Shown: positions 7,306 through 16,795 of the stretch, piece after piece
Position numbering within the stretch: position 1 is the first letter of the stretch
Layout: every line of letters begins with the position of its first letter
From: Prevotella sp. CAG:1058
GTDB lineage: Bacteria > Bacteroidota > Bacteroidia > Bacteroidales > Bacteroidaceae
Length of the DNA: 17,870 nt
Assembly: GCA_000433175.1 (NCBI GenBank)
Contig: HF986604.1
Location: 1-17,870, forward strand
Direction of reading: 5' to 3'
Position numbers and translations under genes: made by a program
The notes under the pieces: generated by a model
The model's database searches: none
The model's input: the letters and a program-made list of their open reading frames with translations, nothing else
What the model was told of the DNA's origin: nothing

Positions 7306-8142
7306 ATGAACAAGAAAGTAAGCCTTATCATCACACTGTTGTGTGGAGCATTAACAGCGTGCTCGTCTGATTCAGACGACTCCGGCATTCAAGTGAAACC
7401 GGACGATCCGGTTGAAAATGTTTTATTCTTTGACGATTTCAGTACGTTTGACAATTCCGTATGGACTAAGGAAACACACGAGCCAGGATGGACAAACCAG
7501 GAGCTTCAGGCCTACGAGCCCGGCCAGGTGAAGGTGGGCAAGGACGGTAGTAAGTCTGTACTTATGCTTACCGCCGAGTGGAAAAACGGCCGCATAGTTT
7601 CAGGCAGGGTTAACTCCAAAGGCAAGAAGAGTTTCAAGTACGGCACGATTAGTGCCAGTATAAAACTGCCTGAAACGGCGAATGGCCTATGGCCGGCGTT
7701 CTGGATGATGGGCGACAACGACAAGGAGTGGCCCGCATGCGGTGAAATTGACATCATGGAAATGGGTGACAAGGAAGGCATTGCCACCGGCACGGCCTCA
7801 AGACGCGTTAATACAGCCATCCATTATGGCCCGACTCCAGCGTCGCACGAGCAGCAATACCACGCCTCGGCCGTAAGTACCGACTTGCAGGACGGACAAT
7901 ACCATACTTATACATTGACCTGGGATGAATCGAAAGCCATTATTTCGATAGACGACAAGCCGTTCCATTCATTTGATATCAAGGACAATCCTTACTTCCA
8001 CGACAAATTCTTCATTCTTTTTAATCTTGCCGTGGGAGGAACCTTTACAGGCATTACCGATGCAAGTGGCGTCACTGCCCTGAAGAAGGGAGACAAAGCC
8101 ACCATGTATGTTGACTGGATAAAAATCATAAACCATAATTAA
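7306..8142 (+). CDS. GH16 endo-beta-glucanase lipoprotein (beta-1,3(4)-glucanase/laminarinase type)
   Basis: This 278-residue surface enzyme is predicted to hydrolyse internal beta-glucan bonds by the retaining mechanism. A lipoprotein signal ends at lipobox LTAC with lipidated C19. The following SSDSDD is acidic, like the surface-export signals of Bacteroidota lipoproteins. The GH16 beta-jelly roll spans about 38-276. It contains WTNQELQAY, then the active-site motif EIDIME with nucleophile E147, assisting D149 and acid/base E152, and later FNLAVGG. The ExDxxE spacing (beta-bulge form) is that of laminarinase-like GH16 enzymes, including mixed-linkage glucanases of Bacteroides, not of the ExDxE lichenases. 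The protein has no extra carbohydrate-binding module. It is first in the operon, behind the candidate operator, and 12 bp before the SusC gene. The exact substrate (lichenan/barley glucan or laminarin) is not decided by sequence alone. Confidence 0.93.
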   Translation: MNKKVSLIITLLCGALTACSSDSDDSGIQVKPDDPVENVLFFDDFSTFDNSVWTKETHEPGWTNQELQAYEPGQVKVGKDGSKSVLMLTAEWKNGRIVSGRVNSKGKKSFKYGTISASIKLPETANGLWPAFWMMGDNDKEWPACGEIDIMEMGDKEGIATGTASRRVNTAIHYGPTPASHEQQYHASAVSTDLQDGQYHTYTLTWDESKAIISIDDKPFHSFDIKDNPYFHDKFFILFNLAVGGTFTGITDASGVTALKKGDKATMYVDWIKIINHN

Positions 8143-8154
8143 AGTTTAATACGC

Positions 8155-11100
8155 ATGAATGTAAATCTTTTCTCAAGAATTGTGTTGTGCGGAACCTTGC
8201 TTGGCAGTGCTCCTGCCGTCAGTCAGGTTTTCGCCGTAACGGAGACCGCTCCGGCACAAGCTGCCTCACAGGACATTAAGGTCACGGGCATAGTCAAAGA
8301 TGAAACGGGGCCCGTTATTGGTGCCACCATCGTTGAAAAAGGAACGTCGAATGGTACTGTAACCGACATTGACGGTAAGTTTACGCTTAAAGTAAGGAAG
8401 GAAGCCACGCTGGTGGTAAGCTATGTAGGGATGAAAAGCGTCGAAGTGAAGGCGTCTCCATCTCCTATGACCATCACCCTTGAAGACGATTCTAAGGTGC
8501 TGAAGGAAGTCGTGGTTACAGCTTTAGGAATAAAGAGAGACCGCAAGGCTCTCGGCTACGGACTCGACGAAGTTAAAGGCGCAGCCTTCGAGAAGGCCAA
8601 GGAGACAAATGTAATCAATGCCATGGCAGGACGTGTAGCAGGTCTTGTGGTAAGCCAGACTGCAGGCGGTCCTTCAGGTTCTACGCGAGTTATATTAAGA
8701 GGTAGCACCGAAATGACGGGTAACAACCAGCCCCTGTATGTTGTCGACGGTGTGCCATTGGACAACACCAACTTCGGCAGTGCCGGCACATCGGGAGGAT
8801 ACGACCTTGGCGACGGAATCTCAAGCATCAACCCTGACGACATAGAGAGCATGTCGGTACTTAAAGGTCCGGCGGCGTCAGCCCTCTACGGAAGCCGTGC
8901 AAGCCATGGTGTAATCCTTATAACAACAAAGAAGGCCGACGGTAAAGGCAAGTTCTCTGTTGAATATAACGGAACCCTGACTATCGATAAGCAACTTTCT
9001 AAATGGAACGACATACAGCAGGTTTACGGTATGGGTAGCGGTGGCACATACAGCATTGACGCCATATCAAATACCAACAAGAGCTGGGGTCCTAAAGCCG
9101 ACGGAAGCAACATGCTGAAGTACTTTGACGGAGTGGAGCGCCCATATCTTATCATTCCTGACAATACCTCAGGATTCTTCCGTACAGGTCTTACAGCAAA
9201 CAACACGGTAACCGTTTCGTCAAACTACAAGAATTCTGGTTTGCGTTTCACGTTTACTGATATGCGCAACAAGGATATCGTGCCTAACGCAAACATGAGC
9301 CGCGACATATTCAACCTAAGGTCAAACTCAACTTTAGGTAAAGTAGACCTCGACTTCTCGGTAAACTATACACACGAGAATGTAAAGAATCGTCCGGCCT
9401 TGGGCGACAGCAAGTCTAACATAGGTAAAAACCTGATGACGCTCGCCACCACCTACGACCAGGCATGGCTGCGCACTTATGAGGACGAAAACGGCGAATA
9501 CTCAAACTGGAACGGTATGGACCCGTACAACGTGAACCCATATTGGGACGTTTACAAGAACTCTAATGAATCCGACAAGGATTTGTTCCGTTTCCATGCT
9601 TCGGCTATATGGAACATCAACAAGCATCTGAAGATAAAGGGTACGGCAGGTACGGAGTTCAACTGGTTTACGTTCGATGACTTCAAGGCCCCGACCACTC
9701 CTGGATACGAGGCCGGATATCTGCAGAGAAGCAAGTTCGAGAACAAGATGTACAACTTCGAACTTATCGCCACATATAACAACCGCTGGGGCGACTTCGA
9801 CTTCACAGGTACATTAGGAGGAAACATCTACAAGGTTGACAACAAGACCACTATCATAACGGCAAAAGACATGAAGATACGTGATGTTGTGGCTATAATG
9901 AGCTTCAACGAGACCAGCCTTGAGGAGAATAGTTACCGTAAGCAGATAAATTCGGTATTCGGAGCTGTAAACCTCGGTTGGAAGAGCCTTGTTTACCTTG
10001 ACGCTACTTTACGTGGCGACCAGTCGTCTACGCTTCCCCTGAATAACAATATTTATGTATACCCCTCTGTTTCAGGAAGCCTTGTGTTCTCTGAACTCAT
10101 CAACAGGAAAGACATCCTGCCCTATGGTAAGTTGCGACTCTCATGGGCACAGGTCGGCAGCGACACCGACCCTTACCAGTTAGGCCTTGTATATACAAAG
10201 TCTAAATTCTCTTACCCGGGCTACACCATAGGCTACATCAACAACGAGACAATACCCAACAAAGACCTTAAACCAACAAGGACAAACTCGTTCGAGATTG
10301 GTTTCGAGACAAAGTTCCTTAACAACCGCATCGGTCTTGACTTTACATATTACAACCAGATAAGTAAGGACCAGATTATGGGAATTGCAAGCAGCTGGAC
10401 AACTGGTTATCCTTATCGCCTCATCAACGCCGGCGAGATACAGAACCAGGGTATTGAAATTACTCTTAACACACGCCCGATACAGATTGGAGACTTTGCA
10501 TGGGACCTGAACTTCAACTTCGCCAAGAACAGCAACAAGGTGAAGAAACTTGTTGACGACATGGATATGTTCGAACTTGAGAAGGCAACCTGGCTCGATG
10601 TACAGATTGCGGCAAAGGTAGGCGAAAACTTCGGTTCGATAGTAGGTCCTGACTTTGTAAGGAACGAGAATGGCGACATCCTGATCGACCCTCAGACAGG
10701 TCTCCCGCAATATGACAAGAGCAACCACGTGCTCGGCAACGCGTCATGGGACTGGACTGGCGGTATAAGCACTGCCATCCATTACAAGAACTTCTCACTC
10801 TCGGCGTTGTTCGACATCAAGGTTGGCGCCGACCTTTACTCAATGTCAGCCCGTGCCGCATACGAGTCGGGTAAGAGCAAGGCCACAATGCAGGGCCGCG
10901 ACGAGTGGTATGCGTCTGAAGAGTTGCGTCAGGCTGCCGGCATACCAAAGGGTTCGGCAAACTGGAAGCCTACAGGCGGTTTCATAGCTCCTGGAGTAAT
11001 CGACAATGGCGACGGCACTTACCGCCCCAACGACATCATCATTAATCCTGAGGACTATTGGATGAGTGTATGCCGCAACGCCCCGTCAATGTTCATTTAC

Positions 11101-11343
11101 GACAACTCGTACATCAAATGCCGCGAGATAGTCCTGTCTTACCAATTCCCGAAAAAGTGGTTAGGCAAGGTGCTGCAGGACATGTCTGTCTCATTTGTTG
11201 CAAGAAACCCGTTCATCGTGTGGAAGAATATTCCCAACATCGACCCGGACTCAAACTACAACAACACTACCGGAATGGGACTTGAGTATGGCTCGCTTCC
11301 GTCAAGAAAGAGTTACGGTATTAATGTAAATATCAAATTTTAA
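8155..11343 (+). CDS. SusC-like TonB-dependent outer-membrane transporter
   Basis: This 1062-residue transporter imports oligosaccharides through the outer membrane using TonB energy. Features in order: a signal peptide (about 1-27, ending SQVFA); a carboxypeptidase-regulatory-like beta-sandwich (about 40-120, with GIVKDETGPVIGATIVEKG and DGKFTL); a TonB-box-like segment KEVVVTALG (about 121-130); the plug domain (about 135-255, with LYVVDGVPLDN and SALYGSRASHGVILITT); and a long C-terminal beta-barrel ending in aromatic F (NVNIKF). There is no extra N-terminal STN signalling domain, in keeping with control by an HTCS rather than by a sigma/anti-sigma pair. The length is normal for the family. 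It pairs with the SusD-like lipoprotein encoded 12 bp downstream to form a lidded importer. Substrate specificity follows from the neighbours only. Confidence 0.97.
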   Translation: MNVNLFSRIVLCGTLLGSAPAVSQVFAVTETAPAQAASQDIKVTGIVKDETGPVIGATIVEKGTSNGTVTDIDGKFTLKVRKEATLVVSYVGMKSVEVKASPSPMTITLEDDSKVLKEVVVTALGIKRDRKALGYGLDEVKGAAFEKAKETNVINAMAGRVAGLVVSQTAGGPSGSTRVILRGSTEMTGNNQPLYVVDGVPLDNTNFGSAGTSGGYDLGDGISSINPDDIESMSVLKGPAASALYGSRASHGVILITTKKADGKGKFSVEYNGTLTIDKQLSKWNDIQQVYGMGSGGTYSIDAISNTNKSWGPKADGSNMLKYFDGVERPYLIIPDNTSGFFRTGLTANNTVTVSSNYKNSGLRFTFTDMRNKDIVPNANMSRDIFNLRSNSTLGKVDLDFSVNYTHENVKNRPALGDSKSNIGKNLMTLATTYDQAWLRTYEDENGEYSNWNGMDPYNVNPYWDVYKNSNESDKDLFRFHASAIWNINKHLKIKGTAGTEFNWFTFDDFKAPTTPGYEAGYLQRSKFENKMYNFELIATYNNRWGDFDFTGTLGGNIYKVDNKTTIITAKDMKIRDVVAIMSFNETSLEENSYRKQINSVFGAVNLGWKSLVYLDATLRGDQSSTLPLNNNIYVYPSVSGSLVFSELINRKDILPYGKLRLSWAQVGSDTDPYQLGLVYTKSKFSYPGYTIGYINNETIPNKDLKPTRTNSFEIGFETKFLNNRIGLDFTYYNQISKDQIMGIASSWTTGYPYRLINAGEIQNQGIEITLNTRPIQIGDFAWDLNFNFAKNSNKVKKLVDDMDMFELEKATWLDVQIAAKVGENFGSIVGPDFVRNENGDILIDPQTGLPQYDKSNHVLGNASWDWTGGISTAIHYKNFSLSALFDIKVGADLYSMSARAAYESGKSKATMQGRDEWYASEELRQAAGIPKGSANWKPTGGFIAPGVIDNGDGTYRPNDIIINPEDYWMSVCRNAPSMFIYDNSYIKCREIVLSYQFPKKWLGKVLQDMSVSFVARNPFIVWKNIPNIDPDSNYNNTTGMGLEYGSLPSRKSYGINVNIKF

Positions 11344-11355
11344 CCAGTGGGAACA

Positions 11356-13026
11356 ATGAAAACATCAATAAAAACCTTTATATTTGCAATCGTTCTGGGA
11401 GGTATGGCAAGTTCGTGCAGCGACAGCTATATGGAAGACCTGAACACAGACCCGTCTAAAGCTAACACTATCGACCCTAACGCCCAGCTAACAACGGCAG
11501 AACTGCAGACCTACGGAGACCTTGGCATGGTAGAAATATATCGTAACTACATTTATGCCTTTAACCAGCAGCTTATGGGATGTTGGAACACCACAAACTA
11601 TGGAGGCCGCCATACTGTAGACAATAATGAAATGAGCAGGATATGGACTTCGTTCTATCAGAAATCCATCAAGAATGTAACCGACGCTATATACAGAAGT
11701 GCGGAAGAGGAGAACAAGACTAACATCAACTCCGCGTTGCGCATATACCGTGTCTACCTTATGTCAATAATTACTGACATTTACGGCGACGTGCCATACG
11801 GCGAGGCCGGACTGGGCTATCTTGAAGGTGTATACAATCCGAGGTATGATACTCAGGAAGAAATATACAACAGCTTCTTCGTTGAACTGAAAGGGGCCGG
11901 TGCGGCGCTCGATCCAGCAGGCGACGACATCACTGGCGACGTTATCTACGACGGCGAAATTGCAAAGTGGAAAAAACTGGCGAACTCGTTGAGGCTGCGT
12001 TTCGCCATGCGCATATCAAAAGTGGCTCCCGAGAAGGCGCGCCAGGAGTTTGAGGATGCCTTGGCCGCAGACGGAGGTGTATTCACCGACACTTCTGACG
12101 ACGCTTTGATAAAATACATGGACATCGCGTTCAGCTTCGGGCAGGACTCTTACACAGACTACAGGGGCAATGCCATGTCTCAGCTCTTCTTCGGTAACGA
12201 CCCTGCCAACAATCCGAGCTACCTTTGTTCTACGTTCTTCAACCAGCTCTACAACACTGGCGATCCACGTACTTTCATGATTGCAAGATTCTATTATGAC
12301 GGTCTGATGAGCTCTACAAGCCCCGACAACCGCATTGATCTTACCGACGAGATAATTGAGAAAGGCATCAAGATGAATCCCTGTGTACCTGGCTCATTCT
12401 CTTACGACCCGTGGCCAACAGGCTATGACAGCGACATAATGAAGGAAATAGCAAAGACAAATCCTTCAGTCGAGACAACAATGGCACGCGAGACAGAGCC
12501 TAAACTGGCAAACAATTTCCTCAAAGGAGATAATCCCGGAGTCGTGATGACCTATGCAGAAGTAAACTTCCTGCTTGCCGAGGCTGCTCTTAACGGATGG
12601 AACATCGGCGGAGAGACTGCCGAGCAGCTGTACAGCAAGGGTGTACGCGCAGCAATGGACTTCCTCACTGACAATTACGGATACGACCGTGTTTCTGACG
12701 AAGAATTCAACACATACATCACAAACAACGGAATCGGCCATACAGACGCACAGAAGAGAGAGGCTATAAACACACAGGCATGGATTCTTCACTTCACAAA
12801 TCCTGCCGAATGTTGGGCCAACGTACGCCGTTCAGGCTATCCGCGCCTCAAGTCACCGGCTGAATATGGCTACGGACAGTATCTTACTGGCGGAGCTGAA
12901 ATTCCTGTAAGACTCTGCTACCCTACACTTGAATCATCTTACAACAAGTCCGGCTACGAGGAGGCTCTTGACCGGATGGGAGGCACCAACAGCTGGAACA
13001 CTCCTGTATGGTGGGACGTTGAATAA
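11356..13026 (+). CDS. SusD-like outer-membrane glycan-binding lipoprotein (SusD-like_2/RagB type)
   Basis: This 556-residue surface lipoprotein captures oligosaccharides and acts as the lid of the SusC barrel. The lipoprotein signal ends MASSC with lipidated C21. The early motif LNTDPSKAN, the TPR-like helical region with TDIYGDVPYGEA (about 140-150), and the C-terminal NPAECWANVRRSGYPR region fit the second Pfam SusD family (SusD-like_2, PF12771) better than the starch-type SusD. The open frame starts at a GTG at 11347, but the ATG at 11356 is preferred because it begins the signal peptide and is preceded by GGGAACA. The gap to SusC is 12 bp. Ligand-contacting aromatic residues cannot be assigned without a structure. 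Confidence 0.95.
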   Translation: MKTSIKTFIFAIVLGGMASSCSDSYMEDLNTDPSKANTIDPNAQLTTAELQTYGDLGMVEIYRNYIYAFNQQLMGCWNTTNYGGRHTVDNNEMSRIWTSFYQKSIKNVTDAIYRSAEEENKTNINSALRIYRVYLMSIITDIYGDVPYGEAGLGYLEGVYNPRYDTQEEIYNSFFVELKGAGAALDPAGDDITGDVIYDGEIAKWKKLANSLRLRFAMRISKVAPEKARQEFEDALAADGGVFTDTSDDALIKYMDIAFSFGQDSYTDYRGNAMSQLFFGNDPANNPSYLCSTFFNQLYNTGDPRTFMIARFYYDGLMSSTSPDNRIDLTDEIIEKGIKMNPCVPGSFSYDPWPTGYDSDIMKEIAKTNPSVETTMARETEPKLANNFLKGDNPGVVMTYAEVNFLLAEAALNGWNIGGETAEQLYSKGVRAAMDFLTDNYGYDRVSDEEFNTYITNNGIGHTDAQKREAINTQAWILHFTNPAECWANVRRSGYPRLKSPAEYGYGQYLTGGAEIPVRLCYPTLESSYNKSGYEEALDRMGGTNSWNTPVWWDVE

Positions 13027-13053
13027 TTCAGAACCATTAAATCAGAATAAATC

Positions 13054-14307
13054 ATGAAATCAATAATAAGATTATTAATGGCGATACTGCCAATCAGCCT
13101 GCTTTGCATTTCGTGCAGCGAGGACGAACCATTCTCAACCGTCAGCCCTGACGACAATCCTATAATTCTCTCGCCGCTGTTCCCCGACAGGGTTAACGGA
13201 GAACTGCCGGTAGTATCAAACATCAACCGCGACGCCAACTTCAAGATGGAAGTAACCGTAACCCCGGCCGATTATACGGAAGTTGTATGGTACATCGACG
13301 GCAACGAAGCCGCCAAGGGCGACAGCATCGACATTGCGCTTCCGGCCGGAGTGTACCAGATGAAGGTGGTAGCTACGACGGTGAAGGGTAAATCAACATC
13401 GCGCGAAGGTCTTGTGCAGGTTAATCCCCTTGCCGGCGACCCCTGGGCTACAACGTCAAGCTTCGAGCGCTTCGTGGCTCCCGGCGCAAAGGCCGTGCTC
13501 TACGGTGACAACCTCGAACTTGTAAAAGGCCTCAAGATTGGCGGCGTGGTCGCTGACGACGTGGAATACTCAACCGAAGGCGGAACTCCACACATCTCTT
13601 ATACAGTGCCGGCTGATGCCGCCGAAGGCAAACAGAGGGTGCTGCTGATTGACGAAAGTGGAAACGAATACGGTGCGAATACCGTAACCGTAAGCAGTCT
13701 GTCGCTGGTGACATCTGGTGCCGAACGCACTACAGCCAACGCCGCTTGGACAATGACCGGAATCAATCTTGACAAGATAGCGTCGCTGAAGATCGGCGAC
13801 ATTGTTGTGACCGACTTTACAGGCAAGACGCCTGGGACCATAGAGCTTACCTGTCCTGACCTGCCTGACGGCGAATACGTAATGACCGGCACCATGGCCG
13901 ACGGTACAAGCGTAACGTTCTACGCCGGCGATGAGATAGTTGAACAGGTTACGGTTACCGTTTCGTCAGAGCAAACCCTGTGGTCGGGCCACCATTATGT
14001 ATCATGGGACCTGCCCGACGGCGACCCCAACAAAACGTTCAGCCTGGGCAAGGATGTGTTTGCATCCATCAAGGCCGGCGCGGTACTTTCGATACATTAT
14101 TCAATCGAGCCGGGCGACGTTTACCACCAGATACAGCCTACTACAGGGTGGTGGACGGCGTTCCCCGGAGTGGCTAAGGAGGATGTCTCGGCCGACGGCG
14201 TAATGGACATAACGCTCACGCAGGAGATTCTTGACATGATTCAGGCCGAGGACGGATTCCTCTGCACCGGCCACGGATACTATGTTGACTTAGTAACCCT
14301 TAAATAA
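13054..14307 (+). CDS. Surface glycan-binding lipoprotein with TIG/Ig-like domains (SGBP-B position)
   Basis: This 417-residue non-catalytic lipoprotein probably holds the polysaccharide at the cell surface. The lipoprotein signal ends LLCISC with lipidated C21, followed by acidic SEDEPF, an apparent surface-export signal. Three Ig-like beta-sandwiches follow by pattern: about 35-125 (VVWYIDG, PAGVYQMKVVAT), 132-215 (TIG-like, LYGDNLELVKGLKIGG) and 216-298 (TIG-like, MTGINLDKIASLKIGD). A C-terminal beta-sandwich (about 300-417) contains aromatic-rich stretches (HHYVSWDL, TGWWTAFPG) that would suit sugar stacking. The architecture and place immediately after SusD match the divergent SGBP-B proteins of beta-glucan PULs. 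No hydrolase motifs are seen. The gap to SusD is 27 bp and to GH3 6 bp. Such proteins diverge quickly, so the role is called from architecture and context. Confidence 0.85.
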   Translation: MKSIIRLLMAILPISLLCISCSEDEPFSTVSPDDNPIILSPLFPDRVNGELPVVSNINRDANFKMEVTVTPADYTEVVWYIDGNEAAKGDSIDIALPAGVYQMKVVATTVKGKSTSREGLVQVNPLAGDPWATTSSFERFVAPGAKAVLYGDNLELVKGLKIGGVVADDVEYSTEGGTPHISYTVPADAAEGKQRVLLIDESGNEYGANTVTVSSLSLVTSGAERTTANAAWTMTGINLDKIASLKIGDIVVTDFTGKTPGTIELTCPDLPDGEYVMTGTMADGTSVTFYAGDEIVEQVTVTVSSEQTLWSGHHYVSWDLPDGDPNKTFSLGKDVFASIKAGAVLSIHYSIEPGDVYHQIQPTTGWWTAFPGVAKEDVSADGVMDITLTQEILDMIQAEDGFLCTGHGYYVDLVTLK

Positions 14308-14313
14308 AATGAC

Positions 14314-16635
14314 ATGCACATATTAAGAAATTCATCTTTAGCTGTATTGCTCGGCATGGCCTGCGTCTCGCAGGCCATGCCTTCGGCAATTCCGTCCGAC
14401 AAGAAGTTGGAGGCAAAAGTAGAGAAAACACTAAGCAAAATGACGCTCGATGAGAAGATAGGCCAGATGACCGAACTCTCTATCGACGTGCTTGGCGAGT
14501 GGAAGGACGGCGAGTTCCAGTTGAACAAGGAGAAGGTTTACAACGCCATCGCAAAGTATAAGGTTGGCTCGGTGCTCAACTCTCCCGGTCCTGTTGCCCA
14601 GACTCCGCAGAAGTGGCAGGAGATAATAGGCACTATTCAGGAACTGTCGATGAAGGAGATAGGCATTCCGTGCATTTACGGACTCGACCAGAACCACGGT
14701 ACCACCTATACGCTTGGCGGAATACTGTTCCCGCAGAACATCAACCTCGGTGCATCTTTCAATCCCCAGCTGGCTCATGACGCCGCCGTGGTGACAGCAT
14801 ACGAGACCAGGGCTGCCAACTGTCCGTGGACTTACTCGCCGACAGTCGACATGGCAAGAGACCCGCGCTGGTCGCGCGTTTGGGAGAACTATGGCGAAGA
14901 CTGCCTTGTCAACGCCGTAATGGGAAGTGCCGCCGTGCGCGGATTCCAGGGCGACGACCCCAACCACATACCCGCCGACAGGATAGCCACGTCGGTAAAG
15001 CATTACATGGGCTACAGTCAGGCAAGGACAGGCAAGGACCGCACGCCGGCATACATACCTGTGTCTGAGCTTAGGGAGAAGTGCTTCGCCCCGTTCAAGG
15101 CCTGTGTTGAGGCCGGAGCGCTGACCATAATGGTTAACAGCGGCAGCGTTAACGGAGTGCCCGTACACGCCAACAAGGAACTGCTGACCGTATGGCTTAA
15201 GGAAGAACTTGGCTGGGACGGCATGCTCGTTACCGACTGGGCCGACATCAACAACCTCTATACCCGCGAGCATGTTGCAGCCGACAAGAAGGAGGCCATC
15301 GAGATTGCAATCAACGCCGGCATCGACATGGCAATGGAGCCTTACGACCTTAACTTCTGCACGCTGCTCAAGGAACTGGTAGAAGAGGGTCGCGTGCCGA
15401 TGAGCCGAATAGACGACGCCGTGCGCCGCATACTCCGCCTGAAGTACAGGCTCGGACTATTCGACACGCCGGTGACAAACCTTAAAGATTATCCCGAGTT
15501 CGCCTCAAAGGCACATGCAGAACTTGCAGTCAGGACTGCAGAGGAGTCTGAGGTGCTGCTGAAGAACAAGAATAACATATTGCCGCTCAAGAAAGGCGTC
15601 AAGATACTCGTGACCGGTCCCAATGCCAACTCGATGCGCTGCCTTAACGGTGGATGGAGTTACACATGGCAGGGCCATCTGGCTGACAGGTTCGCCGGAG
15701 AGTACAACACCATATACGAGGCGCTCGGCAACGAGTTCGGCAAGGACAATGTGCTGCTGGAACAGGGCGTAACCTATGTTCCCGAAGGAAACTACTACGA
15801 GGAGAACGCTCCCGAAATAGAGAAGGCTGTCGCTGCAGCCGGCAACGTTGACGTAATAGTGGCCTGCATCGGTGAGAACTCGTATTGCGAGACTCCCGGA
15901 AACCTCTCAGACCTGAGACTGTCGGAGAATCAGAGAAACCTTGTAAAGGCTCTTGCCGGGACAGGCAAGCCCATAGTGCTTATACTCAACGAGGGCCGTC
16001 CGCGCATAATCAGCGACATCGAGCCGCTTGCCGATGCCGTCATAGACATTCTGTTGCCAGGCAACTACGGTGCCGACGCCCTCGCCAACATCCTTTCTGG
16101 CAAGGCCAACCCCAGTGCCAGGATGCCTTACACCTATCCCAAGGACCCGGCCGCGCTCACCACATACGACTACCGCGTAAGCGAGGAGATGGACAAGATG
16201 GAAGGAGCTTACGACTACGATGCCGTAATCTCCGTGCAGTGGCCTTTCGGCTACGGCCTCAGTTACACCACGTTCAAGTATGACAACCTCAAGGCTTCGG
16301 CCACGGACTTCAAGGCCGGCGACGATATTACCCTTTCGGTTGACGTTACGAACACCGGCGCCGTGGCCGGCAAGGAAGTTGTGATGCTCTTCAGCCGCGA
16401 CATGGTAGCGTCTATGACTCCCGAGAACCGCCGCCTCAGGGCATTTGAAAAGGTTGAGCTGCAGCCCGGTGAGACACGCACGGTTACATTCAACCTCAAG
16501 GGCAGCGACCTCGCCTTCGTGGGCGCCGACGGCAAGTGGATACTCGAGAAGGGTGCGTTCAGGATGCAGGCAGGCGACAAGACGCTGAACCTGAACTGTA
16601 CCGAAACCTTCAAGTGGACTACCCCTAACAGGTAA
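14314..16635 (+). CDS. GH3 exo-beta-glucosidase, periplasmic
   Basis: This 773-residue enzyme should release glucose from the non-reducing ends of imported beta-gluco-oligosaccharides by a retaining mechanism. A type I signal peptide (about 1-22, ending CVSQA) with no lipobox indicates the periplasm. The N-terminal (beta/alpha)8 domain (about 35-385) contains [22 protein letters not shown] and nucleophile D308 in LVTDWADI. The alpha/beta-sandwich domain (about 405-630) contains [10 protein letters not shown], where E526 is the likely acid/base by comparison with plant and Bacteroides GH3 glucosidases. A fibronectin III-like domain (about 665-765, [15 protein letters not shown]) closes the protein. 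The ATG at 14314 follows the glycan-binding protein stop by 6 bp. It is the last operon gene and is followed by terminators. Linkage preference (beta-1,3 or beta-1,4) is not readable from sequence. Confidence 0.94.
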   Translation: MHILRNSSLAVLLGMACVSQAMPSAIPSDKKLEAKVEKTLSKMTLDEKIGQMTELSIDVLGEWKDGEFQLNKEKVYNAIAKYKVGSVLNSPGPVAQTPQKWQEIIGTIQELSMKEIGIPCIYGLDQNHGTTYTLGGILFPQNINLGASFNPQLAHDAAVVTAYETRAANCPWTYSPTVDMARDPRWSRVWENYGEDCLVNAVMGSAAVRGFQGDDPNHIPADRIATSVKHYMGYSQARTGKDRTPAYIPVSELREKCFAPFKACVEAGALTIMVNSGSVNGVPVHANKELLTVWLKEELGWDGMLVTDWADINNLYTREHVAADKKEAIEIAINAGIDMAMEPYDLNFCTLLKELVEEGRVPMSRIDDAVRRILRLKYRLGLFDTPVTNLKDYPEFASKAHAELAVRTAEESEVLLKNKNNILPLKKGVKILVTGPNANSMRCLNGGWSYTWQGHLADRFAGEYNTIYEALGNEFGKDNVLLEQGVTYVPEGNYYEENAPEIEKAVAAAGNVDVIVACIGENSYCETPGNLSDLRLSENQRNLVKALAGTGKPIVLILNEGRPRIISDIEPLADAVIDILLPGNYGADALANILSGKANPSARMPYTYPKDPAALTTYDYRVSEEMDKMEGAYDYDAVISVQWPFGYGLSYTTFKYDNLKASATDFKAGDDITLSVDVTNTGAVAGKEVVMLFSRDMVASMTPENRRLRAFEKVELQPGETRTVTFNLKGSDLAFVGADGKWILEKGAFRMQAGDKTLNLNCTETFKWTTPNR

Positions 16636-16644
16636 TCGACATAC

Positions 16645-16669
16645 AGGCGCAGGCATGAAAGCGCCTTTT
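16645..16669 (+). terminator. Weak hairpin, possible first terminator after GH3
   Basis: AGGCGC (16645-16650) pairs with GCGCCT (16661-16666) around a 10-nt loop and is followed by TTT. The short stem and T run make it a weak terminator at best. It lies directly before the strong terminator at 16677. Confidence 0.35.
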
Positions 16670-16676
16670 ACGCACA

Positions 16677-16718
16677 GATGGCCGCCCCGTGGAAGCTACG
16701 GGGCGGCCATCCGTTTTT
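16677..16718 (+). terminator. Rho-independent terminator of the PUL operon
   Basis: A perfect 14-bp stem GATGGCCGCCCCGT / ACGGGGCGGCCATC (16677-16690 with 16698-16711) has a 7-nt loop and is followed by CG and five T (16714-16718). It is the only strong terminator between the operon promoter and the MBL-fold gene. Confidence 0.92.
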
Positions 16719-16748
16719 CAGGGGCGAGGCATGATTTGCCTGTCAGCC

Positions 16749-16780
16749 TTGCCGTGTTTGGACGAAAAACGTTATATTTG
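16749..16780 (+). promoter_or_regulatory. Promoter of the MBL-fold hydrolase gene
   Basis: TTG (16749-16751) and TATATTTG (16773-16780, full TAnnTTTG match) are 21 bp apart. A second TTTG at 16757 is too close to be the -33 element. Transcription would start around 16786, leaving a leader of only about 10 nt. The gene is therefore transcribed independently of the PUL. Confidence 0.65.
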
Positions 16781-16795
16781 CATGTGATTTAAGAC

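Larger units (their letters stand above)
3103..16635 (+). other. Polysaccharide utilisation locus, probable beta-glucan (mixed-linkage glucan or laminarin) type
   Basis: The locus consists of the HTCS regulator followed by a five-gene operon: GH16 endo-glucanase, SusC, SusD, TIG-like surface glycan-binding protein and GH3 exo-glucosidase. Gaps in the operon are 12, 12, 27 and 6 bp, with no internal terminator. The content closely resembles the mixed-linkage beta-glucan locus characterised in Bacteroides ovatus, from memory. No GH5, GH158 or other second endo-enzyme is present, so one surface endo-enzyme and one periplasmic exo-enzyme must suffice or be helped from elsewhere. The glycan assignment is inferred from the enzyme families. 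Confidence 0.85.

Noticed and set aside
14431..15273. Long open frame on the minus strand (280 codons) inside the GH3 gene
   Set aside because: It lies wholly opposite a gene with all GH3 motifs, its translation is rich in V, R, H and Y as expected from antisense of GC-biased codons, and it has no recognisable domain, promoter or ribosome-binding site.
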